Source: Pleurodeles waltl (Eukaryota > Chordata > Amphibia > Caudata > Salamandridae). Taken from it: a stretch of 64,000 nucleotides of DNA. Positions 22,935 through 37,110 of the stretch are shown piece by piece (within the stretch, counting starts at the first letter, position 1; every line of letters begins with the position of its first letter). Below the pieces are notes generated by a model, which searched no databases, had not been told where the DNA came from, and worked only from the letters and a program-made list of their open reading frames with translations. The stretch covers positions 1,352,164,323-1,352,228,322 of the forward strand of contig NC_090444.1 in NCBI RefSeq assembly GCF_031143425.1, read 5' to 3'. The translations under genes and the position numbers were made by a program.

Positions 22935-25120
22935 CACTCATAATACACTTCATTCCTACTGTTTCTTTAAAAATAATACTTTCAATATTGATTCATGTCA
23001 GTAGTTCACTTGAATATAAATGCACAATATTGTTCATGTTAAGACACAATGTCAAGTACAAATGGAGGCCATATTGTCTGCCATTTTTCAAATGTGCACA
23101 GTTTAACATTTCATGTTAATTTCTCTGTTAGACTTTTAAATGAAGGTTTATAAGTTTCCATATGCTAACTTCTATGCCACTAATATATTAGCAAAAGGTG
23201 ATCTCTATGATGTCCTGCTATGACATACATGTTCAATTGCTTGTTAAAGTTAGGCAAGTAAAAGTATGCTACACCGGAAATAAATGGTGTACACAGTTGT
23301 TTATTGCAGTGCCATATGCGCTTTATGATCAGAAATTACGACTTTGCCTATCTTCCTTGAAATAGTCCAGTAGTCTAACTTAACAAGTTAGAATTCTCAA
23401 AAGTGGAAGCGTGTTTATCATCCATTATAGATAAGATATAAAGTTTATCACCAAGAGTCAAAATGTGAGTCATCTTGTATGTACCAGCCACATATTTTAA
23501 AGAAGTTCCCAAAGAATTCTAGTCATCTAATCCTGGGGCTTGTTGCCGAGAGTGTGAAAATGCTTCTCCTTTGGATCAGGGAACAAAAAGTGTGCACCAC
23601 AGTTAAAGGGAGAGGTTAGCATCTAGTCAGCTGCAAAAAAGTCAAAACATTAGAGGTATTCCACACCAATAAAGACATGACATATTATACTCAGTTAAAA
23701 GATCTTTGTGTCACTTACAAGTTGATACTATTCACATATGTAAACAATTATGTGAATATCCATGGGAATATTTTTTATATCTCTTTGGGGAAAGGATGTA
23801 AACTCTGCAGAAACAATGGTGAAAAATCATTAATTGGCTTAGACTAGTGCCAAACAGTACATCACACTGCACTTATTGAAATTATTTTCAACATTCTTGA
23901 ATGACTATAAAGCAAGATTACTGAAATATGTAGGTTCCCTCTCTCAGCATCTCACTTAAACTACAATGTATGAGTCATGGTGTTAAGGTATGCATCTTGC
24001 TTATATCTCCCGCATACACATATCTGTCAGTAGCATTTTGTGCAAAATTACATACTCTAATACCTTTTCACAGGCATTTCATTAACTTTTTTTTGCATGG
24101 CTAACAGCATGTTTACTGCATTAAACTGTTTGCGGATATGTGTCACTAAGTGTCTGAGTGACTAGGCTCTATGGCATCCTTGCAAAGACTTTCTATACTG
24201 GTGCACACTGCCCAGCCCAGTCTTCAACTCAGCTGTGAGCAATTGCCAACTGAGTGCCTCATTCATTGTCCTCAGTGTTGCAAGTTTCTGTTAATAGTTA
24301 ACACTTTAACTTCTGATGCTTCTACACACCTCTTTGCCTAAAAATCCAGACACAGATTCCTGTAAATAGCCTATACAGTTTCAAAATTGTGTGGAAATTA
24401 AACAAAATGTCAAGAATCTGAGACAAATATAGAACTAAGCAATCTGAACTTTCTGCAGCAAAATCTACACTGAAAATTTGGATTGCTGCTACCCATAAGA
24501 TTTTGTGTGCGAAGGAGGGTACTAATGAGTTTAAGACAGCAATGATAGTTCTTACTTTTTTATAGAAAAGTCAGGTTTCTAAATGTTTCTTTAAATATAA
24601 CAGACGAGGAGTGTGCTGGAGTGCCTAAGGAAGCGTATTCAAGTCATCTGGGCTAAGGAAGATCTTCAGCCAAATTTAAATGCTCTGAACCTATGAATTT
24701 TCAGCAACAAAGAAATGGAAAATTGAAGGGATTGCATAGAGATATATCAGGAAAATCCTTTGGTCAAACGTCCTATACAGCAGTAAGATCACAAGGTAGA
24801 GCATTTCAAATAATATTCTGGATGAGATGGGAAGCTAATGATGCTTCTTCAATACCAGCTAAGATTGATAACATCTAGGAACATTGACTACCAACCAGGC
24901 TGCATTGTTTTGAATCACCTGGAGTTTGGTCACCAGGTATTTTGCCATGCTCAAGTAAAAGGTGACTTGATGGTCAAGACTTGACCTCACCGGGGAAGAA
25001 ACTACTGCTTAATGTCCATCAAAAGTGATGTGCAACATAATCTTTTGCAGTTTCTTCATTTTAAACATTTAGGAAGATGAGACTGTTTTTGATGTTTCAA
25101 GACTACATCAAAACGACACT
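22935..25120. other. Unassigned AT-rich stretch
   Basis: About 2.2 kb of AT-rich DNA with no frame over 65 codons that resembles a protein and no recognisable repeat boundary. Confidence 0.4.
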
Positions 25121-25330
25121 ATGGGGTATATTTATAAGGCCCACGCGCTTTTGGTGCAACACTTTTTGCAATGCACTGGTGGTGCCTAGTGCAGACCCAT
25201 ATCTACAAAGCCATACGAAGCCACCTTTGCATCATTGTACAAGGACGCCTGCACTGGCAGTAGGCAGCAATTTGTGCGCCAGTGCAGGGGCAAAGGACAG
25301 AAATGTACCATATCTTGTAAATATGCAGTA
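25121..25330. repeat. Possible MITE-like repeat
   Basis: It opens GGGGTATATTTATAAGGCCC, followed by short internal inversions (TGCACTGG...CCAGTGCA at about 25,171 and 25,279; GGCGCA-type motifs). The composition differs from the AT-rich flanks. Ends and target duplication could not be fixed, so the class is uncertain. Confidence 0.35.
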
Positions 25331-26883
25331 GTATTTATTGCTCCTGGTAAGTACCAATGTCCCAGGCAGAGGTATTTGATGGGAGTAGTAAATGCCTTCT
25401 ATTTCTTGTTTTGGCCTTAGAAATGAAGTATAATAAACAGATTCTTCATTATCAAACCATAAACCACATCTTTTACCTTTTTACTGGGTGTTCTCTCCAC
25501 AGTACATTTACTTAGGTGTCATATGCCGAAATGTGTGAGGGAAAAACTTTGGGCATGCGGTAATTATTGTAGAACTCAGGACTCCCTGAATCCCAGAGCA
25601 CCATGTTTCCACAGGGATCGTAATTCTAGATTCAAACTAACATGCTTCGTGATTCAGAGGCAATCAAATAACTTTTATTTATCTTTGGTAAACATGGATG
25701 AAACAGGCATTTTATTCAGAATATTAAAACAATAAGCGCCCGAGTTATTTGCCCCTAATAAATGAGGGTGAAGACACTTTTTTTCACTGTTGGATTAAAT
25801 TACGGTAACACACATAACAAACACCCTCGGAGGCGTCCAGGTTGAGCATTGTAGAACACATAATGTTACCACTAAATATCAACATAAGTTTAAATATTTT
25901 TGGAGCATGTACAAAGCCTTTATTTACCACCTGGACAAGTAGCATGCCATATTTAGATAATTTTCTAAAGTATTTCATATAACTTAACATAAGAGATATG
26001 CCTCAGAGTTAATGAAGGTCGTTACTTCACTGAGTTTAGAAAGGACCTACAAAATAAATCTATCCCATTAAGACGGATTGTTACTTTGCTTAGGACAGAA
26101 GCCAAAGTCACTTCTCACGCTGGCATCATGAGCCCAATCAAAAAAATTCACATTGAGCTAATGCGGCACATGTTCAGCTGCCAGCTAACACAAGAATAAT
26201 GACAGTGTCCCGCACAATATATGTACAGAATACGGTGCCTTATTGATATATTCTGAATACCTTGCTTCCAATAACTGATTTAGTCGCTAGTGGTGGCCAA
26301 GATATGGGCAACTATGACTGAATGTATTTCAAAACACCATTGCCTTTAGATCCCTGTCACAAATCACTACCATGTACAGTGTTCATTGACTTTATTCACA
26401 TTATTTCAACATCGTTGTGCATGAAAACATATTTAATTACAAGGAAAATTATAGTCTTCTTACATATTTATTCACCTCTTAAATACCTATTGCAAAAAAG
26501 GGTGTCCCACAGTTATTCGAGTCCGTTATGCATCCAAATGAGTGTTCCAAGAACCCCATCAATAGGTCTTTATCAGTTAATGACAATTGTGTCCCACACA
26601 AGTCTGATAACATTTACTGTCCTTTCCTGCCCAGGAACTTAATTAACTTCAAAGAGACCTTCCATGTCACAGGCAGATATAGCTACCACCTGGGCCTGCC
26701 TCTACCTTTGTTCCCTGATTCAATCAGGCACCAGGCCCAGTAGGAGAGGAGCTGCCACCAAAACGGTTTTTGAGCAACTACAGAGTAGGAACTGCTCATT
26801 TCCCTGGCCATACCTCTAGGCTGGGCACAGAAATTCTGCACAGGTGAAGAAAGGTTCTGCCATGATGGTTTGGGCCGAAAAGC
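25331..26883. other. Unassigned stretch
   Basis: AT-rich. Short frames only, no recognised domain or repeat. Confidence 0.4.
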
Positions 26884-27756
26884 AAAATATAAACGCTGTG
26901 GGATAGCGTAACTGGATGGACGGAATGCGGAACCAATCAAACATTGACCCCCAGTCACAGATCTGGGTTTAATCCCTCCATTATTTTGCTCACCATGCCA
27001 CCCCAGTTTGAACCCAGCCATATGCAAATCAGTCTTGACCCTGTTCCTCATGGGAACAGTCCAGCCCGAACTGCCAGGCCAGGTTCTCCCTGGACCGGAA
27101 ACAAGCATCCTGGGACCGGTTTCGGGGTTACACCCTTCATCAGCCAGGCTAGCTTGAATCCAGTGGCACAGTGAGCCCGGGACCCACGTCTGGGCATACC
27201 CGGCACACTTAGGCCGGCAAAAGCAAAGCAAAATATAAACGCTGTGGGATAGCGTAACTGGATGGACGGAATGCGGAAGCAATCAAACATTCACCCCCAG
27301 TCACAGATCTGGGTTTAATCCATCCATTATTTTGCTCACCATGCCACCCCAGTTTGAACCCAGCCATATGCAAATCAGTCTTGACCCTGTTCCTCATGGG
27401 AACAGTCCAGCCCAAACTGCCAGGCCAGGTTCTCCCTGGACCGGAAACAAGCATCCTGGGACCGGTTTCGGGGTTTCACCCTTCATCAGCCAGGCTAGCT
27501 TGAATCCAGTGGCACAGTGAGCCCGGGACCCACGTCTGGGCATACCCGGCACACTTAGGCCGGCAAAAGCAAAGCAAAATATAAACGCTGTGGGATAGCG
27601 TAACTGGATGGACGGAATGCGGAACCAATCAAACATCCACCCCAGTTTGAACCCAGCCATATGCAAATCAGTCTTGACCCTGTTCCTCATGGGAACAGTC
27701 CAGCCCGAACTGCCAGGCCAGGTTCTCCCTGGACCGGAAACAAGCATCCTGAGCCC
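26884..27756. repeat. 346-bp tandem repeat, 2.5 units
   Basis: AAAATATAAACGCTGTGGG starts at 26,884, 27,230 and 27,576, giving two exact periods of 346 bases. Units 1 and 2 are nearly identical. Unit 3 has lost about 65 bases after CAATCAAACAT and stops after AAGCATCCTG. Each unit carries ATGCAAAT (27,022, 27,368, 27,661), a perfect octamer-factor site, and units 1 and 2 carry GGGACCGGTTTCGGGGTT. The long frames of 80-199 codons over it repeat in register only because of the tandem structure and resemble no protein. Confidence 0.95.
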
Positions 27757-29950
27757 CATGAAATTGTTTGAAGTAAAATAAACAGGAAGTTTTGCAAGAT
27801 GGATATGGTCACCCTTGGGATCTTTTATCCCATTGGTTAGGGAATGAGTAGATTTGCCACCACCTGTAGGCTAGCACTGGGCACACAAGCTGAACCGCAG
27901 TATCCTCATCAGATCGCTTCTCGACATGTGAAAGAGGAGAAGAGTACTGGACCTACTGTCTCTGATCTTAAAAACGCCTAAAAGGCTGGACCTAATTTCC
28001 CTCTTGTATCCAGGATAAAGAAGTGGACTTCAACGGTCATTAGGCTGACCTGCTGTTTGGGCTACAGGGAAACAACAAGCTTCAAGAATCCTTTTCTGGA
28101 TCCCCAGCCAAACAGTTACAACTGGACCTGCTCTGGGCCCTGCTGTTGGCCTATGCTGAAGTGAATCTTGAGACCCCTGTGCTGTGCTGAAGGTCCCAGA
28201 CCCTTAGCTGGTGTCTAATTGCACAACAAATCCTGGGACTTAAAAACTTTTCACCAACATTTTCCTCTAAGAACCAACTGGGGAACGGAATCAACTTGCC
28301 AAGCCAATCTGACAAAGTTGTGTTGCTGCTAGGCCAAAGTTTCAGGTAGCTCCGCTACAATTTTTCTCAGAAGCAGCAAATCCAGTTCATGGGGACCTCC
28401 CAAAGAAGGTATCTGGTCTCATGGGATCATCTTTAGCTACAGCCTAAAGCCATGCCACACTGGATGAATCTGAGCTCCAAAAAATGTGAATAAGTCCTAA
28501 GATAGAAATCATCACTGAACAGAGCTGCAACAGTTTTCTGGCTGGTGGAGACCTTCCCTAGGCATGAAATTAAAATGTTTCCTGCTTGGAGCTTTCCTGC
28601 TAAAATTCAATGTCTTTACTGAGACCTTGTCCAGTGACTATCTGATGACGTGGAGCCCTTATTGGCCACAGCCTGAAGTCTTGCCCCCTGAATTTTTTTT
28701 ACATCCATTCCAGAGACAAAAGGCTTACTAAAGTTTCACAGAATGCAGCAAGTGGACTTTATGCGCTGCGTGAAACATATGTGACATCCCTGTTAAGATA
28801 TGGTAAACTTATGCACCATCCTTGCACTGGCAGAATTATTTTTGTGCAGGTAGGGATACCTTCCCGTACAAAAACTATCCTGAGAGGTAATATCCTTTTT
28901 CTATGTGTGATGCTGAATGCATCACTCATAGAAGGAGGGTGTTGCATAGCCATTTTAGTGATTTCTATGGGCACGCTATGTTAGCAAGTAGGCCTGCTGC
29001 TTGTGTCCTTTGGTCTAGTTACATTTTACTCTGCTTCATTTTTATTATTTTAGAATCAGCCACATTCGTGGTGCTGTTTTATTTGCTTTATCTAATTGCC
29101 ATTTTGTCTAGGAAAGCATTACGGCTCTTAGCGTGACACTCTTTCACCATGTGCTTTCGCAAAGGCTGCAGCAAGATAGGATTGTTGGTACAAGTGGCAC
29201 ACTGTGTCTCTAGCATACACAGAAACACACGTATTTTGATATGGGAACATTTTCTCAGAACACCAGCTGTTTTATTATAAAAACATTTCCCTGTTCCATG
29301 CACATTAGAGAGAGGTTCCAGCCAGATGACCACAACCACATGGTGATTGACTCTGCTACAGCTGCTTGCCGAGGTTACCAGTTCCCTGGCCTACTTGGGG
29401 ATGGTGTCTCTCTAGACAACAGGCATACTCAGGTATTGGGCATTATGTATTCCAAGGGGGGAATCCTGATGGGTAGATTAGGGTTGTTATCATGCTGTGC
29501 TCTAATATAACTTAGGTACAAACCACATATATAGCGCTTGCTGACAGTATGGTGGGACATTTTCTGTGTTTCACTTTTCTTGTCACAATTTTGCTTTTAG
29601 CATGGTTCATCATTCTTATTATTGCATTTCATGCCATTTTATCTAAGAGGCAGCTGATTTAATAAATATTAATGAACCATCTTCTGCCTCTGTTTGTCTT
29701 TGCATGTGTGAGACTAAAGTAACTGAGACAAAAAGGATGACATCTGATTGACCACTATTTCCTTGAGAATTCATTCTTGTCATGTGCCCAGTCTCCACAA
29801 ATCATCCTTGCTCTCAGGCAGAGATGAGGCACTGCTAGTTGGCCAGAAACGGATTAGGCCGACAGTATCACATAATGTGGGATTGGACTCAATTCCCCAC
29901 AATTCAGGTGATACTGCCACCCAAATCCAGCAGCCTCATTAGGATAACGA
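27757..29950. other. Unassigned stretch
   Basis: No coding domain recognised. Short frames (60-90 codons) on both strands look random. Confidence 0.4.
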
Positions 29951-32900
29951 AAGCCCAGATGACATGGCGCTGCCAGCATTTGGTCAGGCACTAATTTTCG
30001 GATCCTCCTGAATATCTCTGTCTCACTACATACTAAAGGCACCTCAATACTTTATACAGAGACGTCTGTTGTATTGAAGATTTCCTCCTCAGCAAGGCAG
30101 GTAGTACCTATTGGGAACACAAAAAAATGTCATCATTGCACTCCTGCTAACATACCTGTACAATACAGAGCTTATGCATATTTAGAGATACCTCTATCTT
30201 TTCAAGACCATAATAACTGGCCTGCTAGCACCCTACCAAATACAATACTACATATTAGGTTAGGTCCGTTTAGTAATGTAGGAGGCTGGCCTGGTTTGTA
30301 GAGGGTACCTAAGGTACTTACACCTTATACCAGGTCTAGTTATTTCTTTTTAGTAAAATGTAGGAAGTGTCTAGAAGCCATTCTCTCTAGAGGTAGCTGT
30401 AGCTGAGCAACCAAGGCTTATCTAGACATGCAAAGCTCATGCAATACCACTGCAGTCACAAAGTACTCACACACATGAAAGAAAATACTCAGTGTTACAA
30501 AAATAAAGGTACTTTTTTGGTGACACAAATGCCAAAAATACCATAGAGACTATACTCCCATAGGAGGTAAGTAATACACAAATTATATGCACTAGTATGC
30601 AGAAATGTGCATGAAAACAGTAAGACAACAGTGCAATTAGTGAAAATCACAATAGTTGGAAATGGGCCTAGGGGGAACACAAACCATATACTAAGAGAGT
30701 GGAATGCGGATGTCGGTTTCCCACCTAGGCAAGTGTAGTGAGCAGAGGGGTACTGGGAGCACTAGAAAACACCAAAGGTAAGTACTGGAACCCCCCCAGA
30801 GCCCAGGAAAGCATGAGTAAAACACAGTACCTTTCCAAGAACACACAGAAATACGAGCAAGAAGATCACACAAGAACCAGAAAAGACTGCAAAACACCAA
30901 CAGTGGATTCCTGGACCTGAAGACCTGTGCAAGAAGGGGACCAAGTCCAAGAAGCACAGAAGAGTCCAGGGAGAACAGAAGCCCCTGGTAACCCGGATGA
31001 AGGTGCAAAAGAAGAACCACCAGTGAAGAATAGTCTGTACGGCACCCAAGAAGACGGATTTGAGTTCCTGGCTGGTGCAAGTGATGTTTCACACCGGATG
31101 GAGGATTGCAGTCTGGTTTGTGTCGCTGGAGGCTTCCAACAAGCCTTGGCACATGCAAAGCTCACAGTTAGTGGAAAAGGGTGCTGCCTGGGACTAAGAA
31201 GGACCAGGTGGACTCTACCTAGGAGGGGAAGCCGGAGGGGGCTTTCAGCAACTCAGAGAGCCCACAGAAGACCAGGCAGCACGTTCAGGAGTCCCACAGC
31301 ACAGGGACAAAGGAGGTGCAAAAGGAGGTCCATGCAGCACTATGACAAAGGCTCCCATACCGCTGGAGAACCACTCAGAAAGATGTGAGTCACAGTCAAC
31401 TGTTAAACACGTGGTGCATGGGGGTACTGTATTGCGTGGGGAGGCCAGCTCTTACCTTCATCAAAGTTGGACATCGGGACCACTTCAGTCCACCACCTGT
31501 GATGCAGGATCCAGCCAGCCCAGCAGGAGAAGGGATCCACGCAGCCGGTTGTCGATGCAATAGGTGCCTGCTGAAGCAGGGGAGTGACTCCTTCACCCCA
31601 AGGGAGAGTCCTTCGCTCTGCCAGTGCAGGATGAAGGCAGGCTGTCCTGTGAGGATACACGACCGGGAAACTGTTGCAGTTGCTGGCAGGAGCTGAAGAT
31701 ACAATGTTGCAGAAGTTGTCTTTGCTTCTTTGTTCCAGTTTGTAGAGTTTATGGAGGGTCCAGATGCAGTTTCTTCGGTAAGAAGGTGAAGCGGAGGATG
31801 CAGAGAATTACTGCTGGAGTCTTGCAATCCAAATCTGAAGAACCACCCAAAGGAGAGACCCTAAGTAGCCCTGAAAGGGGGATTGGTCAGCTAAACGGGT
31901 AAGCACCTATCAGGGGAGGGCTCTGACATCACCTGCTGGCACTGGCCACTCAGGTGCTCCCAGAGTTCCCTGCGAACTTGGAATCCAAGATGGCAAAACC
32001 CAGGGACCCTCTGGAGGAGCTCTGAGCCCCACCCCTTGAGTGCTGATGGACAGGGGAGTCATTACACCCCTTTTCTTTGTCCAGTTTCACGCCAGAGCAG
32101 GGACTGGGGGTCCCTGAACTGCTGTACACTGGATTATGCAAGGAGGGCACCAAATGTGCCCTTCAAAGCATTTGCAGTGGCTTGGAAACGCTACCCTTCC
32201 CAAGCCTGTAACACCTATTTTCAAAGAGAGAGGGTATAACACACCTTTCCCAAAGGAAATCCTTACTTCTGCCTTCCTGGGCTTGAGTTTCTCAAGCAAT
32301 AGGAGGGCAGAAACATGTCTGAGAGGAGGCAGCAGCTAGGACTGCCTGGAACATCATTAGAAGGCTTTAATGGAGATATATGCTGCTGTCCATAGGGATC
32401 CCTTGGAACCCCAATGCCCTGGGTACCTAGGTACCATATACTAGGGAGTTATAAAGGGGTACCAGTATGCCAATTGTGGGTGAAATACTGGGTTACTAGT
32501 ATGTATCAACCACAATTTAAGGGAGAGAGCATAACTACTGGTGTCCTGATTAACAGGATCCCAGTAGACACAGTCAAACACACTGACAAACAGGCTAAAA
32601 GTGGGCGTAACCAGGCTAGACAGACTTTCTTACAATCCTGATGCAGCCACCTTAGCAAATGCTGAGGTTTGCCGCTTGTACGTTGAGCTTAATATGATAT
32701 ATAGACTCTTAGTACAGTTTGTAATGCAAACATTAAATACTAACCCAGCATGAGCAGTCCCAGCGCAATCACATGCAGTCACAGCAGGCATTAACCTTGC
32801 AACTGTACATTCGATCATAGGTTAAGTACCTGCCAAATGATAAGAAATTCTGTTTTGGTTAGCTCAAAAAATAAATGCACTGTAAGCAGACTTCCCCATA

Positions 32901-33366
32901 TGGGGCCTCAGAATAAACATAGTATACTCACTATGTGCTTGCCATTTGGGATGGTTCCTACAATAGATAACTGCAATACATGGGGTACGGTATTTGCCAT
33001 GCTCCATACCACCGCACACGGTACACCAACACTTTCCAATATTCCGGAAGTGTTAAAACAAATTCAAGATGAATACGGGGCAGCCCCGGCCCTCGATTTG
33101 GGGATGCAATTAATGGGCAATTTTGCCACTGTATCTTCAATAATACTGAGTAATCTTAAAGGGGTAGCAGTAGCACTACCATGCGGCTCTAGGACATTCC
33201 TGCACAGGTTCAAGAAAGCAAGCTGCCTAAGATTATCGCCAAGAGCTACTCTAGCATCGATCGGGATAGTCTGGGGGCTAGACCTACTAAACCTCAATTA
33301 CAGGGTAAATCCAACAAGGATTCTACCAAGCAAGCACCTGAGTATTTTAAAAAAAACACTGGGATA
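29950..33366 (+). pseudogene. Retroelement gag-like region, copy A, split by an insertion
   Basis: Two blocks belong together because both match one continuous copy downstream (37,530-37,958). Block 1 is 30,130-30,276 (TPANIPVQYRAYAYLEIPL, then FQDHNNW). Block 2 starts about 32,636 and continues through a capsid-like stretch to 33,366 (MVPTIDNCNTWG, then IPEVLKQIQDEYG and LDLGMQLMGNF). A 2.36-kb element lies between them. The reading frame has several stops. The place just before a retroviral-type pol and the capsid-like character suggest gag. I do not recognise a named gag domain, so this is by position and by the repeat comparison. Confidence 0.55.
30277..32634 (-). mobile_element. Non-coding TG...CA (LTR-type) element inside gag-like region
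   Basis: It begins TGTAGGAGGCTGGCCTGG and ends GACTTTCTTACA, so the ends are TG...CA with a short inverted similarity (TGTARGARRG). Comparison with the uninterrupted copy at 37,690-37,745 shows that about 45 host bases were lost at the insertion, so no target duplication remains. It shares, in inverse orientation, the TCCCTAGTATATGG-type motif of the 9,963 and 49,305 elements. No gag or pol is inside; the frames of 60-155 codons are featureless. Confidence 0.65.
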
Positions 33367-33559
33367 AACAAAAATAAACATCTAAAAAAGAAAGGGGAGA
33401 ATCTTAGCATCCGGAGACAAGCTAAAATCTTAGAAATAGATATAACTTAAAGACTCCAGATAGATATCAATATTCTGATACACACCAATGTTGTTCCTTT
33501 CAGGACTCACCAAATAAACGCAGTGAGAGAGGTGGGCAGTCAATGCAGTGAGCTGAGTA

Positions 33560-36500
33560 TGTGAAACAGAGAAAGGACTCACAACGCTCATCAGAAGTTT
33601 CCATTGACAAAGAAGCGAAACTTCCCCAACAAAAAGCTCAATTCAAAAAGAAAAAAGTGCCAGCAATTTCTATACGAAGTGCCATTGAGGATGAGAGCTT
33701 TACTGATGAGCAGGACGTGGGCACTGGCCCTGCTAGACAGTGCGGCAGAGGTCACAATAGTTTGTCGGAATCTTCAACAGCATCTGGAGGTGATGCAACT
33801 GATGACTTTTTACAAGTCGAGACTGCGGACATGCACGTCTCCACACTAGATAGGGTGTAAAAAGTGACAATACAGTTAGAAGGAGAAATTAAGAGCACAA
33901 TAGACACTATCTTTTGGGATTGCGTAGTTACCATTTATGATATTTTGTTGGCCAAAAAAGATTGGCCACCAGAATTTGACCGTAATCTCCCATTTAGAGA
34001 AGAGGTAATTGATGCCTCTTTCTCACCCCTTGTTCCCAGAGAGTTCCGGGAGGCTTACACCATTGATTGGATGAGGGCGCAGGTCCCTGTGTTATACTGC
34101 ATGTAGGGTGGGACAAAGGTTGTCTCTACCATATATCAATTAAATCTCAACCCCAACTTGAACACCCAATACCCAATAATGCATGAAGCTAGAGCACCGG
34201 CGAGGGAAATCCTCATGCAGCTAGAGTGCCAGGGTGTAATTGAGCCCTGTGCCTCACCAATGAACAACCTGTTGTTCCCTGTAGCTAAACCGGACCATTC
34301 ATAGAGAATAGTCTTGGACTATAGACATTTAAATAGCCATACATGCACATTTGCCATTTAAAATGCATGCAGTACAGCACTTATCATCAATATAGTGCGT
34401 AAAAAATACAAAACAACCTTGGATATTTCCAATGGTTTCTTCTGCCAAAATACAGTGCCTGGAAGTAGGGACTTAACAAGTTTCAGTGCCTTAAGCTCTC
34501 CAAAAAAGTTTGACAGACTCCCACAAGGATATAAAAAAAGTCCAGGATTGCTTTCAGCTTGTGTTACTTCAATTTAACACAACATTGACCATGAGTCATT
34601 GTCCTCCGTAGATGAGATCTACCTTATGGATGATGATCTCATTAAAAATGTAAGACGGGTCAGCTGTTTTTTTGTGGGATTTGCCGAATTGGGCTACAAA
34701 TTTAATTAAGAAAAAAAATAGCCTTCCTTAGTGTCCTGTTATCCGTTGAAGGCAAGAGCCTAGCGCCCCACTTTTTAGAAAAATATGTACAATCACAACC
34801 ACCAAGCTCCAGTCTCTCTTGGGCTTTTTTAATTTTGGCAGAACAGAATTACAGATTATGCACAATGCATCAAACCATTATATGATTTAAAACGTCATGA
34901 TTTTATAAACAAATATTGGACACACACACATTCTCAGAACATTACAAAAAAACATGCGTGCAGCTAAACACTTACACACAAAAAACATCAAAACACATTT
35001 GGTCATCAGAGTAATTGCTGGTGCTATTCACCTGTGTAACATTCAATTAAGGTGATACCGTCCCTGTTGCATACAAATCACAATTTGTTCTGTACAGCAG
35101 AAAAACAATTTGCTCCCACAGAATAAATCCTGACTGCTGTTCAAATGGCTGTCCTTAAAAAGGGACCTCCGGGCCAGGGAAAACGCATCATTGTTGTACC
35201 CCTGATACCAGCCCTTGAGGCTGTTAACAAAGCCAGCATTCCAAACATTAAGGAACTACATCCACAGTGGATTTAATGGGCAACGTCTCTGACCGCCACT
35301 GATGTTGGCTATGTTTTTGACCCAAAATTATAAACTTTAGGATTTTTACAATATGAACTTGAATACCCAGTGCCAGAAAACAAATTGCCTATTGAACAAT
35401 ATCAAACTATAATGTACACAGATGACCCAGCCCAACCTGCAGTAGGCACAAAACATCAATACTCCACTACATGTGCAGTTTTAAGTGTTTGCAAGAAAAG
35501 CAGTGAATTCTATCCACAACACACTTATATGCTGACTTTAGGGGACTGCAGTGTAGAACGTGCAGACCTCTAGGGTCAGTTGATGACTTGGCACACATGG
35601 ATCCAGGACAGTTAACATTAATTGTTTGTAGTTCATATTACTGTGTCCAGTCCTTTAATGAATATCTGCATTACTGGCACCAGAACGGGGTCAGAGATTT
35701 AGGAGGCAACACCATTAAACACATATTACTGTGGGAGAAATTAGTGTATCTGAAAGAAACACTACCCAATGTCCATGTATTTCAAATATTGGAACATCAA
35801 GGTGTTGGAATGCAAGTTGCTGGCAATACCTTGGCTGATGAGGCAGCCAAGTTAGCAGTGGCTATGGCTTCTATTGCTGCAATAACTGATTCACTGACAA
35901 GGTTGGATTATGAAACACAGACTGCTGTGAAAGCTGCAGCTGAAGGCAAACTACTGCCAAAGGCATATCCTGCTAAATATTCCTACCACATATCTAGCCT
36001 CAATACTGCCCAAGTAGTAATACTAGAGGTGGGTGATTGTGCAATCTCCAACAAAGATCAAAGACCTGACTTGATCAAAGCAGCGCACAAGGGAGTTGCT
36101 TCTGCCCATGCCGGTGTGGCAGCTAATATTTCACTATTACAAGCATGTTACTGATGGGCAGGTCTATATAACAGACCAAGCAGTATGCCATTTGTTGTGA
36201 CTTCTGTCAACAAATAAAAGGGTCCACCTTCAAACGTCCACCGCAGACACCCCTCCTAATTTCCAACAATTCTCTACAATGTGTATACCTGGACCATTGT
36301 GGTCCCTTGACACCTGATGGTGCATACAAATACATCTTAGTCACTGTTGACGCCTTCTCCTGGTTTCTATAGGTACGGCCACAAAGCTCGTCTGATGCCC
36401 GAACTGTTATTAGAGATTTGCAAGTCTTTATCAGCACATATGCAGTTGTGGTTTTCCACTCGGACCACTGCCCTGCTTTTACCTTAAGGGCATTCAGGGA

Positions 36501-37110
36501 CACCATGGCTTCATTAGGGGTCCAACTGTATTATTCATCTCCTTATCATTCTGACGGAAATAGTGTTGTGGAGTGAAGAAACCGGGACTTAAAGCAATCC
36601 TTAACAGCCAGAGTATTAGGCACGGGTCGTAGCTGGCTTAATCACCTGTATGGAGTCCACAGAGCACTTAATAATCTGCCCAGAAGGTCCCTGGGAGTGC
36701 GCAACCCATATGAATGCCTGTTTAGAACGCAAGTGCATGTTCCAGATCTTGATGGCCCTGGAGTGGAGGTGGCAGATACATCTTTTGACATAAATGAATG
36801 TGGCACTGTCTTGCAGGTTTTACACCAGTTCCGTGATGACAGCACATCTGCCAGTGCCCCCTCCTTGTGAATAGGGGATGCACCAATAACACTAAGAGGC
36901 TGGATTCCTAAGTTGGGGATCTAGTGGGTGAAAAGATTGCTGTGAAAAAGGAGTTTGGTCCTCCTTATCATGCACCGGTTCCAGTCCTGGGCATAGACAG
37001 TACCAGAACTGTCCTCCTACTACTACTGCCTAGTTCTAAAGAAAACCGCTTTGTCTCCATAAATAATGTCAAGCTACACCATATGGCCAATCCTGCACAG
37101 CAGACCTAGT
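33560..37110 (+). pseudogene. Foamy-like (class III) endogenous retroviral pol, heavily broken
   Basis: Enzyme order is protease, reverse transcriptase, RNase H, integrase. The protease has an ALLDSAAEVTIV block near 33,740, where the usual DTG is DSA. RT pieces include VLDYRHLNSHTC at about 34,314 and a YLMDDDL active-site remnant near 34,623. RNase H (35,588-36,154, open) has YLHYWHQNG, IKHILLW and an NTLADEAAKLAV end. Its layout resembles foamy-virus rather than gammaretroviral RNase H. Integrase (36,160-37,100) keeps the LDHCGPLTPDGAYKYI first-Asp block, a SDHCPAF second-Asp block and NSVVE directly followed by a stop. There are many stops and frameshifts, so it is a fossil. Confidence 0.7.

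Noticed and set aside
26683..27759. Frames of up to 199 codons as coding
   Set aside because: They follow the 346-bp tandem repeat and show no similarity to a known family.
30691..31388. Overlapping 95-155-codon frames as genes
   Set aside because: They lie in the non-coding TG...CA element on both strands and have no domain.
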